Source: Burkholderiales bacterium
Lineage (GTDB): Bacteria > Pseudomonadota > Gammaproteobacteria > Burkholderiales > Burkholderiaceae_C
NCBI GenBank assembly: GCA_030604135.1
Contig: JAUVWL010000005.1
Location: 1 to 64,000 of the forward strand
Length of the DNA stretch: 64,000 nt
Direction of reading: 5' to 3'
Shown here: positions 30,950 to 39,073 of the stretch, piece after piece
How positions within the stretch are numbered: position 1 is the first letter of the stretch
Layout of the letters: each line of letters opens with the position of its first letter
Notes under the pieces: generated by a model
Seen by the model: the letters and a program-made list of their open reading frames with translations, nothing else
Told to the model about the DNA's origin: nothing
Database searches by the model: none
Translations under genes and position numbers: made by a program

Positions 30950-31915
30950 TTGAAAGCTGGCACCCGCCCGACGCCCGAGGCGGCCACCCTTGTTGATGGC
31001 CGCGTGGTGGCGGCATTCGGGCGCCATTGCCTTGTCGAGAGCGCCGATGGCAAGAGGCGCATCTGTCATCCGCGCGGCAAGAAGAGCCAGGTGGTGGTGG
31101 GCGACCGGGTTCAGTGGCTGCCCAGCGGCGACGAAGGCAGCGTCGAGCGCGTCCATGAACGCCGCAACCTCTTCTACCGCCAGGACGAGCTGCGAACCAA
31201 GTCCTTTGCCGCCAATCTCGACCAGGTGCTGGTGCTGCTGGCAGCCGATCCGGTGTTCTCGGAAAGCCAGCTCAGCCGGGCCCTGATCGCGGCCGAGGCC
31301 GAGGGCATCCCGGTGCTCATCGTGCTCAACAAACGGGACCTCCACCCGGCCTTCGAGCTGGCGTGGGAGCGACTGGCACCCTACCGCCGCATGGGGGCGA
31401 AGGTCTTGCCACTGCAGCTCAAGGGTGATGGCGACGACACGCTGTCTGCCCTGCGGGCAGCGCTGGAGGGACACCACTCGCTGGTGCTCGGCCCTTCCGG
31501 TGCGGGCAAGAGCACCCTGGTCAACCGGCTGGTCCCGGACGCAGGCGCCCAGACGGGCGAGATTTCACGGGCACTCAACTCGGGCAAACACACCACCACC
31601 AGCACCACCTGGTACTGGACCGACGACGCCCACAAGACCGCCCTGATCGACTCGCCCGGGTTCCAGGAGTTCGGTCTACACCACATCGAGCCCTCACGTC
31701 TGGCGTCCCTGATGCCCGACCTTCGGGCAACGCTTGGCGAGTGCCGCTTCTACAACTGCACCCACCTGCACGAACCGGGTTGCGGGGTTCGGGCGCAGGT
31801 GCTGCCAGAAGGCACCGTTGCCAACGAGGCCAGCGGTGAACACGCCATCAGTCCCAACCGCTACCGGATCTACCAGGATCTGTTTGCCGAACTCTCGGCC
31901 CCCTTGCGCTATTGA
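30950..31915 (+). CDS. rsgA: Ribosome small-subunit biogenesis GTPase RsgA
   Basis: 321 residues. It helps 30S maturation with a circularly permuted GTPase. Domains: N-terminal OB fold (about 10-80), GTPase with G4 VLNKRDL before G1 GPSGAGKST (about 181-189) and G3 DSPGFQEFG, then a C-terminal zinc knuckle (CRFYNCTHLHEPGC). The proposed start is TTG at 30950, 38 bp after the phhB stop; an ATG at 30927 is out of frame. A longer frame would overlap phhB and was rejected. Confidence 0.93.
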   Translation: MKAGTRPTPEAATLVDGRVVAAFGRHCLVESADGKRRICHPRGKKSQVVVGDRVQWLPSGDEGSVERVHERRNLFYRQDELRTKSFAANLDQVLVLLAADPVFSESQLSRALIAAEAEGIPVLIVLNKRDLHPAFELAWERLAPYRRMGAKVLPLQLKGDGDDTLSALRAALEGHHSLVLGPSGAGKSTLVNRLVPDAGAQTGEISRALNSGKHTTTSTTWYWTDDAHKTALIDSPGFQEFGLHHIEPSRLASLMPDLRATLGECRFYNCTHLHEPGCGVRAQVLPEGTVANEASGEHAISPNRYRIYQDLFAELSAPLRY

Positions 31916-31955
31916 TCACCGGCCATGGCTCGGTGATCCGGAGCAGCAACTCATC

Positions 31956-32876
31956 TCAGCCAATCAGACGGGCCAGACTGAGCAAGGCCAGCAGCAACAT
32001 CCACAGCACCACGGCCCGCCAGACCAGGCCGACCACACTGCCCAGGTGCGCGAGCTGGGGGGTTTCCGTTGGCAAAACGGGCGAGTCGGTGGACACGGTG
32101 CGCAACAAGGGCAGATTGATCGCGCCTCCGGCGGCCGCCAGCACCACATCGTCACTGCCCGCCTCACCGGCATTGACGCGCGAACGCCAGCCGGCCACAG
32201 CTTCCTCGAAGTTGCCCACCACGGCAAAACCCAGCGCCGTGACCCGCGCCGGCAGGTGATCGATCCAGCGCCACACCGTGCCCGCTGCGTGCTGCAGGGC
32301 TTCGCTGGTCGTGCCATCGCTTCTCTGGCGCCAGCTGCGCGAGACGTATTCGGCCAGGCGGTAGAGCACGGCCCCGGCCGGTCCCAGGCCGATGACCCAG
32401 AACACCACAAAAGCCACCAGCACACCGAACACATGCCGGTGCGCGGCCAGCACCGAATGCACCATGAATTGCCGCAACAGCTCGGCGCGTGGCAGGGTGG
32501 AAGCGTCCACACGCAACCACCGGGCAAAGCGCTCCCGAGCCAGCGACTCGTCACCGGCCTCCAGGGCCTGCCGGATGTCGCTGAAATGGTGGCTGAACTG
32601 GCGAAAACCGACCGTGAGATAGAGCACCAGCACCAGCCAGACAAAGGCCAGCACCAGGCTCACACGCCACAAGGCCCAGTAGACCAGCGCCGACACCGCG
32701 GCAGGAAACACCACCGCCAGCAGCCAGGCGACCCAGCCGTGCGACGTCTGCCCGGTGTCGAAGTTGCGCCGCACCGTGCGCGACCAGCCGCGCAGACCCG
32801 CATGCACCGGGTTGTGGTACGCCAGCGGTCGCACCTGCTCCAGCACCAGGGCGATAAGGATGGCGAAAAAGCTCAT
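31956..32876 (-). CDS. CobD/CbiB-family (AmpE-like) membrane protein
   Basis: 306 residues with about five transmembrane helices. The N-terminus MSFFAILIALVLEQVRPL and the RQFMVHSVLAAHRHVFGVLVAF region match CobD/CbiB-like and AmpE-type proteins. True CbiB makes adenosylcobinamide phosphate, but no cobalamin genes are present, and this subgroup is common alone in Comamonadaceae, so a cobalamin role is doubtful. Convergent with rsgA; 61 bp downstream of nudL on the same strand. Confidence 0.8.
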   Translation of the reverse strand: MSFFAILIALVLEQVRPLAYHNPVHAGLRGWSRTVRRNFDTGQTSHGWVAWLLAVVFPAAVSALVYWALWRVSLVLAFVWLVLVLYLTVGFRQFSHHFSDIRQALEAGDESLARERFARWLRVDASTLPRAELLRQFMVHSVLAAHRHVFGVLVAFVVFWVIGLGPAGAVLYRLAEYVSRSWRQRSDGTTSEALQHAAGTVWRWIDHLPARVTALGFAVVGNFEEAVAGWRSRVNAGEAGSDDVVLAAAGGAINLPLLRTVSTDSPVLPTETPQLAHLGSVVGLVWRAVVLWMLLLALLSLARLIG

Positions 32877-32937
32877 GGAGCAATCATAGCCGCGTGGGTC
32901 TGCGGGCCTGACACGCGGCGCCCCGCCCAACCGGGCT

Positions 32938-33621
32938 TCAGGCCGTCAGGAAGCGGTAAAGGTTGCGCAACATGCCCGCGGTCGCACCCCAGATGAAGCG
33001 TTCCTGCGGGCCGTCGGCAAACGGCATCGAGTACCACTCGCGCTCATGACCCTGGAACTGCATGCGGTGGCGGCGGTGGTGCGCCGGGTTCATGAGAAAG
33101 GACAGTGGCACTTCGAACACATCGGCCACCTCGTGCGGGTTGGGTTGAAACCGCACATCCGGGTGCACCAACCCCACCACCGGCGTCACGATGAAGGCCG
33201 TTCCGGTGATGTACTCGGGCAGCGAACCTATGATCTCGACACGCTCGGGCGGCAGTCCGATTTCCTCGTGGCTCTCACGCAGCGCCGCCGCCGTGGCATC
33301 GGCATCGCCCTCATCCATCTTGCCACCCGGCAGGGCGATCTGTCCGGCATGGGTGCTCAGTTGCTCGGTGCGCTGGGTCAGCAAGAGCGTGAGTTCTTCG
33401 CGCATGACCAGGGGAAGCAGCACGGCGGCATGGGCCGGCGACCGGTCGGCGAACAAAGGCTCACGACGCAGTTCAGGGGTCCAGGCGGGTGGACTGGCAA
33501 ACAGGGCACGCAGGCCCGCTGGCGTGAGTCGGTCTGCCGGTGCAGGGCGCAGCAGGCGGTCGCCCTCGGCTGTCACCACAGGCACCTGCCGGGGGTCAAA
33601 AGTGGGCAACAGCCGGGACAT
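32938..33621 (-). CDS. nudL: CoA pyrophosphatase (Nudix hydrolase)
   Basis: 227 residues. It cleaves CoA and its derivatives to phosphopantetheine and 3',5'-ADP. The Nudix core reads LPGGKMDEGDAD followed by LRESHEEIGLP, with the REXXEEXG residues intact; the first Glu of the general box is replaced as is normal in this CoA-specific subgroup. LLTQRTEQLSTHAGQIALPG upstream is the matching family region. It starts downstream of the rplS terminator, so it should have its own promoter in 33622-33708, which was not identified. Confidence 0.9.
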   Translation of the reverse strand: MSRLLPTFDPRQVPVVTAEGDRLLRPAPADRLTPAGLRALFASPPAWTPELRREPLFADRSPAHAAVLLPLVMREELTLLLTQRTEQLSTHAGQIALPGGKMDEGDADATAAALRESHEEIGLPPERVEIIGSLPEYITGTAFIVTPVVGLVHPDVRFQPNPHEVADVFEVPLSFLMNPAHHRRHRMQFQGHEREWYSMPFADGPQERFIWGATAGMLRNLYRFLTA

Positions 33622-33708
33622 GAAACGCGGTATTGAGCATCAGGCACGAAGCATAGGACAGGTCAGGCTTGCTTGTCGCCCCACCCGCGACAGCGAGACA
33701 GCCCATCG

Positions 33709-33740
33709 AAAAAAAGCCGCTCACGAGAGCGGCTTTTTTT
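33709..33740. terminator. Terminator of the rpsP-rimM-trmD-rplS operon
   Basis: GCCGCTC and GAGCGGC around ACGA, flanked by seven A on one side and seven T on the other, so it works in both directions. It lies 44 bp beyond the rplS stop. Confidence 0.95.
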
Positions 33741-33783
33741 AGGAGGCCAGTGGCACTTCGGCGCACGGCCCTGAGCGGCCGGA

Positions 33784-34140
33784 TCAGGCGCCCAGCTTTT
33801 CCTTGATGCGGGCCGACTTACCGCTGCGCTGGCGCAGGTAGTACAGCTTGGCACGACGCACATCACCGCGGCGCTTGACTTCGATCTTGGCGATGCGGGG
33901 GCTGTACAGCGGGAAGGTACGCTCGACGCCTTCGCCGTTGGAGATCTTGCGGACGATGAAGCTGGAGTTCAGGCCGCGGTTGCGACGGGCAATGACCACG
34001 CCTTCGTAGGCCTGCACACGCTTGCGGTTGCCTTCGACCACGTTGACGCTGACGATCACGGTGTCGCCAGGGGCGAAGGCCGGGATGTCCTTGTTCAGGC
34101 GGGCAATTTCTTCCTGCTCGAGGGTCTGGATGAGGTTCAT
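33784..34140 (-). CDS. rplS: 50S ribosomal protein L19
   Basis: 118 residues, standard length. L19 sits at the 30S-50S interface. Recognised by [40 protein letters not shown] and the basic C-terminus [18 protein letters not shown]. The start at 34140 ([11 protein letters not shown]) fits all family members; an in-frame upstream ATG would add seven residues. It is the last gene of the rpsP operon but may also have its own promoter at the trmD stop. Confidence 0.98.
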   Translation of the reverse strand: MNLIQTLEQEEIARLNKDIPAFAPGDTVIVSVNVVEGNRKRVQAYEGVVIARRNRGLNSSFIVRKISNGEGVERTFPLYSPRIAKIEVKRRGDVRRAKLYYLRQRSGKSARIKEKLGA

Positions 34141-34263
34141 GTTTTCCTTCGTACCGATCATGGCCGCGCGGCCCCGACATGGGGTTGATAAGGGCTGCGC
34201 TCCTCAAAGACTTCAAGGACTTTGGCGGTCGCAGCGGCCGGCCAGAGGATCGAAAAGCCTTTG

Positions 34264-34272
34264 ATTATAACA
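34264..34272 (-). promoter_or_regulatory. Possible internal promoter for rplS
   Basis: On the minus strand TGTTATAAT: an extended -10 with perfect TATAAT, overlapping the trmD stop codon. No good -35 is present. It would give rplS a leader of about 115 nt. Confidence 0.4.
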
Positions 34273-35041
34273 GGCCGTGCTGCCTGAGAAAAGCCTCGTC
34301 GCGTGCGCCCAGTCGGCCGGCCGAGCGGGCGGACTGCAACAGGTCGGGCCGCGAGCGCGCGGTGGCCAGCAGACTCTGCTCCCGGCGGTAACGGGCAATG
34401 TGCTCATGGTGGCCGCCCAGCAGAACGGCGGGCACAGGCATCGGACCCTGCGGGCCCTGCCAGACCTCGGGCCGCGTGTGGTGCGGGCTGTCAAGCAGGC
34501 CGTCGAGGGCCGGGTTGAAGCTGTCCTGCTGGTGGCTGCCCTCATCACCCAGAACACCGGGTTGCAGGCGGGCCACGGCGTCCAGCAGGGCCATGGCCGG
34601 GACTTCGCCGCCCGACAGCACAAAATCGCCCAGGCTGAGCTGCCGATCCACACAGGCGTCAATGAACCGCTGGTCGATGCCTTCGTAGCGCCCGCAGACC
34701 AGGACCGCGCCCTGGCTGTCGGACCAGGTTTGCACGCCCGTGTGGTCGAGCTTTTCACCGGCCGGCGAAAACAGCAGCACAGGCGCGAGGGCCTCGCCAG
34801 CCTCGGCCCGGTCTTCCCGCACGGCCTGCAGGCAGCGCCACAGGGGTTCGGCCATCATGACCATGCCGGGGCCACCGCCGAAGGGTCGGTCGTCCACCCG
34901 ACGGTAGTTGCCCTCAGCAAAATCACGTGGATTCCACAGGCGCACCTGAACCTGCCCGGACTCGAACGCGCGCCGGTTGATGCCGTGGCTCAGAAACGGG
35001 CCAAACAGCTCCGGGAAAAGGGTGATGACGTCGAAGCGCAT
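34265..35041 (-). CDS. trmD: tRNA (guanine-N1)-methyltransferase TrmD
   Basis: 258 residues. It methylates G37 of tRNAs reading CCN, CUN and CGG, preventing frameshifts. The SPOUT-fold knot is recognised by RFDVITLFPELF at the start, GGGPGMVMMAEP near residue 57, SPAGEKL, VLVCGRYEGIDQRF (about 110-123) and SLGDFVLSGGEVPA. It starts 43 bp after rimM on the same strand. An in-frame extension upstream into rimM was rejected. Confidence 0.97.
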   Translation of the reverse strand: MRFDVITLFPELFGPFLSHGINRRAFESGQVQVRLWNPRDFAEGNYRRVDDRPFGGGPGMVMMAEPLWRCLQAVREDRAEAGEALAPVLLFSPAGEKLDHTGVQTWSDSQGAVLVCGRYEGIDQRFIDACVDRQLSLGDFVLSGGEVPAMALLDAVARLQPGVLGDEGSHQQDSFNPALDGLLDSPHHTRPEVWQGPQGPMPVPAVLLGGHHEHIARYRREQSLLATARSRPDLLQSARSAGRLGARDEAFLRQHGLL

Positions 35042-35084
35042 GACCAGAAGGGGCGGACAGGGACTGGTCGGCGCGACCGGCTGC

Positions 35085-35720
35085 TCAGAAGTAGTCGGTC
35101 TGCCAGTCGACCCGAATGCACCGGCCGGCCTGATCGACTTCATCGACGTAGGCCGACACGAAGGGAATCATGCGCTCAGGGGCCTGTCCACCCGACTTCC
35201 CTTGGGGGCTTTCGCCTCCGGGGTCGGGCGTTTGAGCTTCGGGGTGCGCCAGCACCAACACCGAAGTCGGCCCGGTGCTCAGCAGATCGCGCACCACGCC
35301 CAGGTGCTCGCCTTCGCGGTTGACCACATCCAGACCGATCAGGTCGACCCAGTAGTACTCGCCTTCGGGCGTGGGGGGAAAGTCGCTGCGCGGCAAGTAG
35401 ATGCGCGCGCCCTTGAGGGCCTCGGCCAGGTTGCGGTCGTTGACCCCCTCAATGCGGGCCACGATGCCGTCCGCATGGTGACGGGCTTCGGCCAGCCCCA
35501 CCTGCACACAAGCCGTGAACGCGTCAAAGCCACGCGCGAAGCGGGCCTCGGGCGGCTGAAGAAACCAGCGGGATGCAGCCAATAGCGCCTCGGTGTCGGC
35601 GCTGTGGGGCAGGATGCGAACCCAGCCCTTGATGCCCCAGGCCTCCTGCACACGGCCGAGCTCTATGGCATCGGCCGGCAGGGTGGCCGGCAACAGCGTC
35701 TGTGCGGGTGCGACGGACAC
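35085..35720 (-). CDS. rimM: 16S rRNA maturation factor RimM
   Basis: 211 residues against 182 in E. coli. It binds S19 and assists head assembly of the 30S subunit. The N-terminal domain starts ELGRVQEAWGIKGWVRI; the PRC-barrel half has EGEYYWVDLIGLDVVN and the C-terminal RMIPFVSAYVDEVD. The extra length comes from a Gly/Pro/Ser-rich insertion at about residues 164-178 (AQTPDPGGESPQGKSGG), encoded by a DNA palindrome. Second gene of the rpsP operon. Confidence 0.96.
   Translation of the reverse strand: MSVAPAQTLLPATLPADAIELGRVQEAWGIKGWVRILPHSADTEALLAASRWFLQPPEARFARGFDAFTACVQVGLAEARHHADGIVARIEGVNDRNLAEALKGARIYLPRSDFPPTPEGEYYWVDLIGLDVVNREGEHLGVVRDLLSTGPTSVLVLAHPEAQTPDPGGESPQGKSGGQAPERMIPFVSAYVDEVDQAGRCIRVDWQTDYF
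35191..35228. repeat. Palindromic insert inside rimM
   Basis: CCCGAC and GTCGGG form the outer arms, with GGGGGC and GCCTCC as an inner stem around TTTC. It encodes the extra loop of RimM in frame. Its composition resembles intergenic repeats of this family of bacteria. Confidence 0.45.
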
Positions 35721-35746
35721 CGGCCTGCCCGGGGAAGCCTGCAGAA

Positions 35747-35998
35747 TCAGGCGGCGGCCTTGGCGGCCTGCTTGATCAGGCGTGCCACGGTATCGGACGG
35801 CTCGGCGCCGACACCCGTCCAGTAGGTCAGGCGGTCCATGGCGATGCGCAGAGGCTCTTCACCGCCCTTGGCCAGGGGGTTGTAGAAACCGATGCGCTCG
35901 ATGAAGCGACCGTCGCGGCGGTTGCGCTTGTCGGCCACCACAATGTTGTAGAACGGACGGGCTTTTGCACCGCCGCGGGAGAGTCGGATGACGACCAT
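35747..35998 (-). CDS. rpsP: 30S ribosomal protein S16
   Basis: 83 residues, standard. S16 is an early binder of the 16S 5' domain. Recognised by [20 protein letters not shown], then [20 protein letters not shown] and [17 protein letters not shown]. First gene of the rpsP-rimM-trmD-rplS operon, 26 bp upstream of rimM, with a strong promoter about 115 bp upstream. Confidence 0.98.
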   Translation of the reverse strand: MVVIRLSRGGAKARPFYNIVVADKRNRRDGRFIERIGFYNPLAKGGEEPLRIAMDRLTYWTGVGAEPSDTVARLIKQAAKAAA

Positions 35999-36120
35999 GA
36001 TTTATCCTTCGGGTGGAGAGGTGCCCAACACGGCACATCGCTGGGTCTTGTGACCCGTTTCGTCGCAGCGCTTGAGACACCGACTGACCACCCGGCCAGC
36101 GAAACGCTGCAAAGCCTGCA

Positions 36121-36148
36121 ATTATAGCCCGGCGACCCGGACTGCCAA
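36121..36148 (-). promoter_or_regulatory. Sigma-70 promoter of the rpsP operon
   Basis: On the minus strand TTGGCA (5/6), 16-bp spacer, TATAAT (6/6). The leader to rpsP is about 115 nt. Confidence 0.85.
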
Positions 36149-36208
36149 GGGTCGTCACTTTCACGCCACGTTCACGATACCGGCCAAAGCTCCCGGCCCT
36201 TGCCCGAC

Positions 36209-36748
36209 ATGCCCCTGATCCGCCCCAGTCAAGACAGCGACATTGACGCCATCACCCGCATTTACGCCCACCATGTACTGAATGGCACGGGCACCTTTGA
36301 AACCACTCCTCCCACGAGCGACGAGATGAAGGCGCGCCGCGCCGATGTGCTGGCCAAGGCTCTGCCCTGGCTGGTGCTGGAGGACGGCGACCAGGTGCTG
36401 GGTTTTGCCTACGGCAACTGGTTCAAGCCCCGCCCGGCCTACCGTTTTTCCGTCGAGGACTCGATCTACCTGGCTCCCGAGGCCGCCGGCCGCGGACTGG
36501 GCAAGGCCTTGCTGGCCGAACTGCTGGCGGTGCTCGAGCGTGGCGGCACCCGCAAGGTGATGGCCGTGATCGGTGACTCGGCCAACGCCGGGTCGGTGGG
36601 TGTGCACCAGGCCCTGGGCTTCGAACACGTCGGCGTGGTGCAGTCCTGCGGCTGGAAGTTCGACCGCTGGCTGGACATCGTGCTGATGCAGAAGTCCCTG
36701 GGCCAGGGCGACAGCTGCCCGCCGCAAGACCTGGGAACCGCCGCATGA
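36209..36748 (+). CDS. GNAT N-acetyltransferase, phosphinothricin/methionine-sulfone type
   Basis: 179 residues. The sequence matches the Pat/MnaT (YncA) group that N-acetylates phosphinothricin, methionine sulfoximine or methionine sulfone: IYAHHVLNGTGTFETTPPT at the start, SIYLAPEAAGRGLGKALL with the acetyl-CoA loop (about 90-107), and GVHQALGFEHVGVV plus GWKFDRWLDIVLMQ at the end. The ATG at 36209 is preferred to a TTG three codons upstream. It overlaps the next start as ATGA. Confidence 0.88.
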   Translation: MPLIRPSQDSDIDAITRIYAHHVLNGTGTFETTPPTSDEMKARRADVLAKALPWLVLEDGDQVLGFAYGNWFKPRPAYRFSVEDSIYLAPEAAGRGLGKALLAELLAVLERGGTRKVMAVIGDSANAGSVGVHQALGFEHVGVVQSCGWKFDRWLDIVLMQKSLGQGDSCPPQDLGTAA

Positions 36749-37245
36749 GCGCCGCAGCTCGCAGCACGGAGGGGGATCAGGTGAGCACCAGGAACAAGAC
36801 CTTGGCGGTCTGGCTGGCCCTGCTGGGCGGCACCCTGGGTTTGCACCGCTTCTATCTCAGGGGCATGGGCGACTGGATCGGCTGGCTGCACCCCCTGCCC
36901 ACCGCCCTCGGCTGGTGGGGCGTGGAGCGGGTGCTCACCTACGGCCAGGACGACAAGCTGTCGTGGGTATTGATTCCCTTGCTGGGCGCCAGCATCGCGG
37001 CCAGTTGCCTGACCGCCATCGTGTTCGCCCTGACCGATCGAGAGAAGTGGAACCGATGGTTCAACACTTCAGCGGCCGCCGACCACCCGTCGGGCGCCAC
37101 CCAGTGGTTGACCGTCGGCGGCCTGGTGTTCTCTTTGCTGGTGGGCACGGTCGCCTTCATGGGCACGCTGGCCTTCAGCATCCAGCATTACTTCGAATAC
37201 CAGATCGAAGAGGCCCGCAAGATCAGCCAGCCCGATCCCGACTGA
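36745..37245 (+). CDS. TM2-domain membrane protein
   Basis: 166 residues with four hydrophobic segments. The N-terminal half holds a TM2-like motif (KTLAVWLALLGGTLGLHRFY) in which the LGLHRFYL element is characteristic; the second half has two more helices and a short acidic tail. Function of bacterial TM2 proteins is unknown. It is coupled to the GNAT gene by a 4-bp overlap and is followed by a dispersed repeat. The N-terminal 12 residues are probably cytoplasmic; a GTG start at 36781 (VSTRNKTLAV) is an alternative. Confidence 0.75.
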   Translation: MSAAARSTEGDQVSTRNKTLAVWLALLGGTLGLHRFYLRGMGDWIGWLHPLPTALGWWGVERVLTYGQDDKLSWVLIPLLGASIAASCLTAIVFALTDREKWNRWFNTSAAADHPSGATQWLTVGGLVFSLLVGTVAFMGTLAFSIQHYFEYQIEEARKISQPDPD

Positions 37246-37260
37246 GCCTAGGAGTCTGCG

Positions 37261-37317
37261 CGGTCGATGGCGACCCGCTCGGCCGCGCCCAACTGCCGGA
37301 TCTGGGCTGAACGGCAC
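37261..37317 (-). repeat. Dispersed repeat, copy 3
   Basis: On the minus strand it contains AGCCCAGATCCGGCAGTTG followed by GGCGCGGCCGAGCGGGTCG. It fills the gap between the convergent TM2 and AEC genes. Confidence 0.6.
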
Positions 37318-37329
37318 AGAAGATGTCGG

Positions 37330-38283
37330 TCAGAGCACCGACATCACCAGCATGAACAGGCTCAGACTGAACACCGACAGCACGGTGGAAAGCCCCATGC
37401 TCGCGGTGGTCAGGTCCTGCACCACCTGGTAGCGCTGCGCGAACATGAAGACGTTGGCGCCGATCGGGAGGGCGGCGGCCACCACCATCACGGTCAGCGG
37501 CAGACCACTGATGCCGAATGACCAGGCGCTCAGCCCCACCAGCACCGGCAACACCAGGTTCTTGGAGACACACAACCACAAGGCATCGCGCCAGTGCCCC
37601 CTGAGCGGGGTGTTGGCCAGGCTCACGCCCACCAGCACCAGGGCGACCGGACCGAAGGCGCTGCCCAGCCACTGGATCGGCTTGTCGACCACCACCGGCA
37701 AGGTCCAGCCGGTCTGGGCAAACAGCAGACCACAGATGATGGGCAAGGGGATCGGGTGGATCAGGGTGCCCTTGATGGCCGACGAGGCCGCCGACATGAG
37801 GCGCTTCACGTCCCCATCGCCCTGCCGTGAGGCCCGGGCAGAGGCGAACTCCAGCACCACGGAAGCCACGGTCAGCAGGATGAGGGCGTGCACCGACACC
37901 AGGGTCAGCAGCGTGACCAGCCCCTGTTTGCCGTAGGCCAGTTCGACCAGTGGCACACCGATCATGACCATGTTGGAGAACACGCCGCCCAGCGCCATCA
38001 CCACGCTGCGGGTGTTGAAGCCGCGCCACACAATGCCCGCCGCCAGCAGCCCGAGGGCGGCCACAAAGTAGGACAGGATCGGGCGCAGATCCAGGTTCTC
38101 CAGTTGCACGGCACTCATGGTGCGAAACAGCAGAGCCGGTATCAGCAGCAGGAAAACCAGGTTGGACAGGTCCTTGACCGCATCCTGGCGGATCCACTGG
38201 CGGCGTCCGGCCAGGTAGCCGGCGGCAATCAGCAGAACGACCGGGGTAAGAGAGGCAAAGACGGGGTGGGACGCGAAGTTCAC
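37330..38283 (-). CDS. AEC-family permease (auxin efflux carrier/malonate-type)
   Basis: 317 residues with ten predicted helices in two five-helix halves. The N-terminal region TPVVLLIAAGYLAGRRQWIR and the central hydrophilic loop (about 155-175) fit the AEC family, whose bacterial members move organic acids such as malonate. GTG at 38283 is used as start; no ATG precedes the first helix, and a longer frame would overlap the TetR gene. It is transcribed behind the TetR gene (37 bp), which may regulate it. Confidence 0.85.
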   Translation of the reverse strand: MNFASHPVFASLTPVVLLIAAGYLAGRRQWIRQDAVKDLSNLVFLLLIPALLFRTMSAVQLENLDLRPILSYFVAALGLLAAGIVWRGFNTRSVVMALGGVFSNMVMIGVPLVELAYGKQGLVTLLTLVSVHALILLTVASVVLEFASARASRQGDGDVKRLMSAASSAIKGTLIHPIPLPIICGLLFAQTGWTLPVVVDKPIQWLGSAFGPVALVLVGVSLANTPLRGHWRDALWLCVSKNLVLPVLVGLSAWSFGISGLPLTVMVVAAALPIGANVFMFAQRYQVVQDLTTASMGLSTVLSVFSLSLFMLVMSVL

Positions 38284-38320
38284 CGGCCCGATGGTAAACG
38301 CATGTTCAGGCCATGCGACC

Positions 38321-38941
38321 TCAAGCCTCGTGCTTGAGCATGTGGCGCGCAAAGACCGTCAAGGCCTGCCGGGCCAGCTCACGGCGCTGTCCGATGTCCG
38401 GCGAGGACAGGCCCAGCGGGCCATCGATCAGCAGGCTTGCCAGGCCATGCACCTGTGCCCAGTAGATGTGGGACATCGTGTCCGGGTCATCGCCTTCGTG
38501 CAAGGTGCTCACCATGCGAAGCAACTGCCGGTAGGCGTCGTCACCGGCCTGCCAGGCCCGCGGAAAGCGGGACGCGTCACACAGGTCCGGTCGGAACATG
38601 ACGCGAAACAGGCCGGGGTGTTCCAGGGCGTAACCCACGTAGGCTTCTCCCGAGGCCAGGGCCGCCTGCAGGGGTTGGCCACACAGCAGACCATCATTGG
38701 CCCGGGCCAGGCGCACGGCCATGTCCTGGAACCCCCGGGTAACCAGCTCGGCCAGGATGGATTCGCGATCGGGAAAGTGGTGGTAGGGCGCCTGGTGGGT
38801 GACGCCAATGCGGCGGGCCACCTCGCGCATGGACAGGCCGCCAGGGCCTGCTTCGTCGAGCAACTGTTCAGCAGCAGCAAGAATGCGATCGCGCAAGGCC
38901 GGCGTATTGGCTGCCAGGTGAGAGGATTGACGTGGGCTCAT
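38321..38941 (-). CDS. TetR/AcrR-family repressor (WHG C-terminal type)
   Basis: 206 residues. N-terminal HTH (about 15-62): ALRDRILAAAEQLLDEAG, then MREVARRIGVTHQAPYHHF, the canonical recognition-helix region. The C-terminal ligand domain resembles the WHG group (HPGLFRVMFRPDL). It is divergent from a membrane-protein gene whose promoter contains two short palindromes, the likely operators. Ligand unknown. Confidence 0.9.
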   Translation of the reverse strand: MSPRQSSHLAANTPALRDRILAAAEQLLDEAGPGGLSMREVARRIGVTHQAPYHHFPDRESILAELVTRGFQDMAVRLARANDGLLCGQPLQAALASGEAYVGYALEHPGLFRVMFRPDLCDASRFPRAWQAGDDAYRQLLRMVSTLHEGDDPDTMSHIYWAQVHGLASLLIDGPLGLSSPDIGQRRELARQALTVFARHMLKHEA

Positions 38942-38978
38942 GCGAACAGCGACACGGAAAGCAATTCAGACGAAGGCA

Positions 38979-38995
38979 GCTTGACACTGTCAAGC
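38979..38995. promoter_or_regulatory. TetR operator 1
   Basis: Perfect 17-bp palindrome GCTTGACACTGTCAAGC. It contains the -35 hexamer TTGACA of the rightward promoter, so binding would repress it. Confidence 0.65.
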
Positions 38996-39009
38996 CTGCA
39001 TCGTAGCAT
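38981..39009 (+). promoter_or_regulatory. Sigma-70 promoter of the 39074 membrane-protein gene
   Basis: TTGACA (6/6), 17-bp spacer, TAGCAT (4/6). It is bracketed by two palindromes sharing the core GACA-N-TGTC or ACA-N-TGT. Confidence 0.65.
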
Positions 39010-39020
39010 TCATCGCAACC

Positions 39021-39031
39021 AGACAGTGTCT
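39021..39031. promoter_or_regulatory. TetR operator 2
   Basis: AGACAGTGTCT, a perfect palindrome around one central base, just downstream of the expected transcription start. Its core matches operator 1; the centres are 39 bp apart. Confidence 0.5.
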
Positions 39032-39073
39032 AGTCAACAAAGCCACTGTTCCATCGACGCGTCAGGTTGCCCC

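Noticed and set aside
31956..32876. Cobalamin biosynthesis locus
   Set aside because: The CobD/CbiB-like protein stands alone with no other corrinoid genes; AmpE-like membrane protein is as likely.
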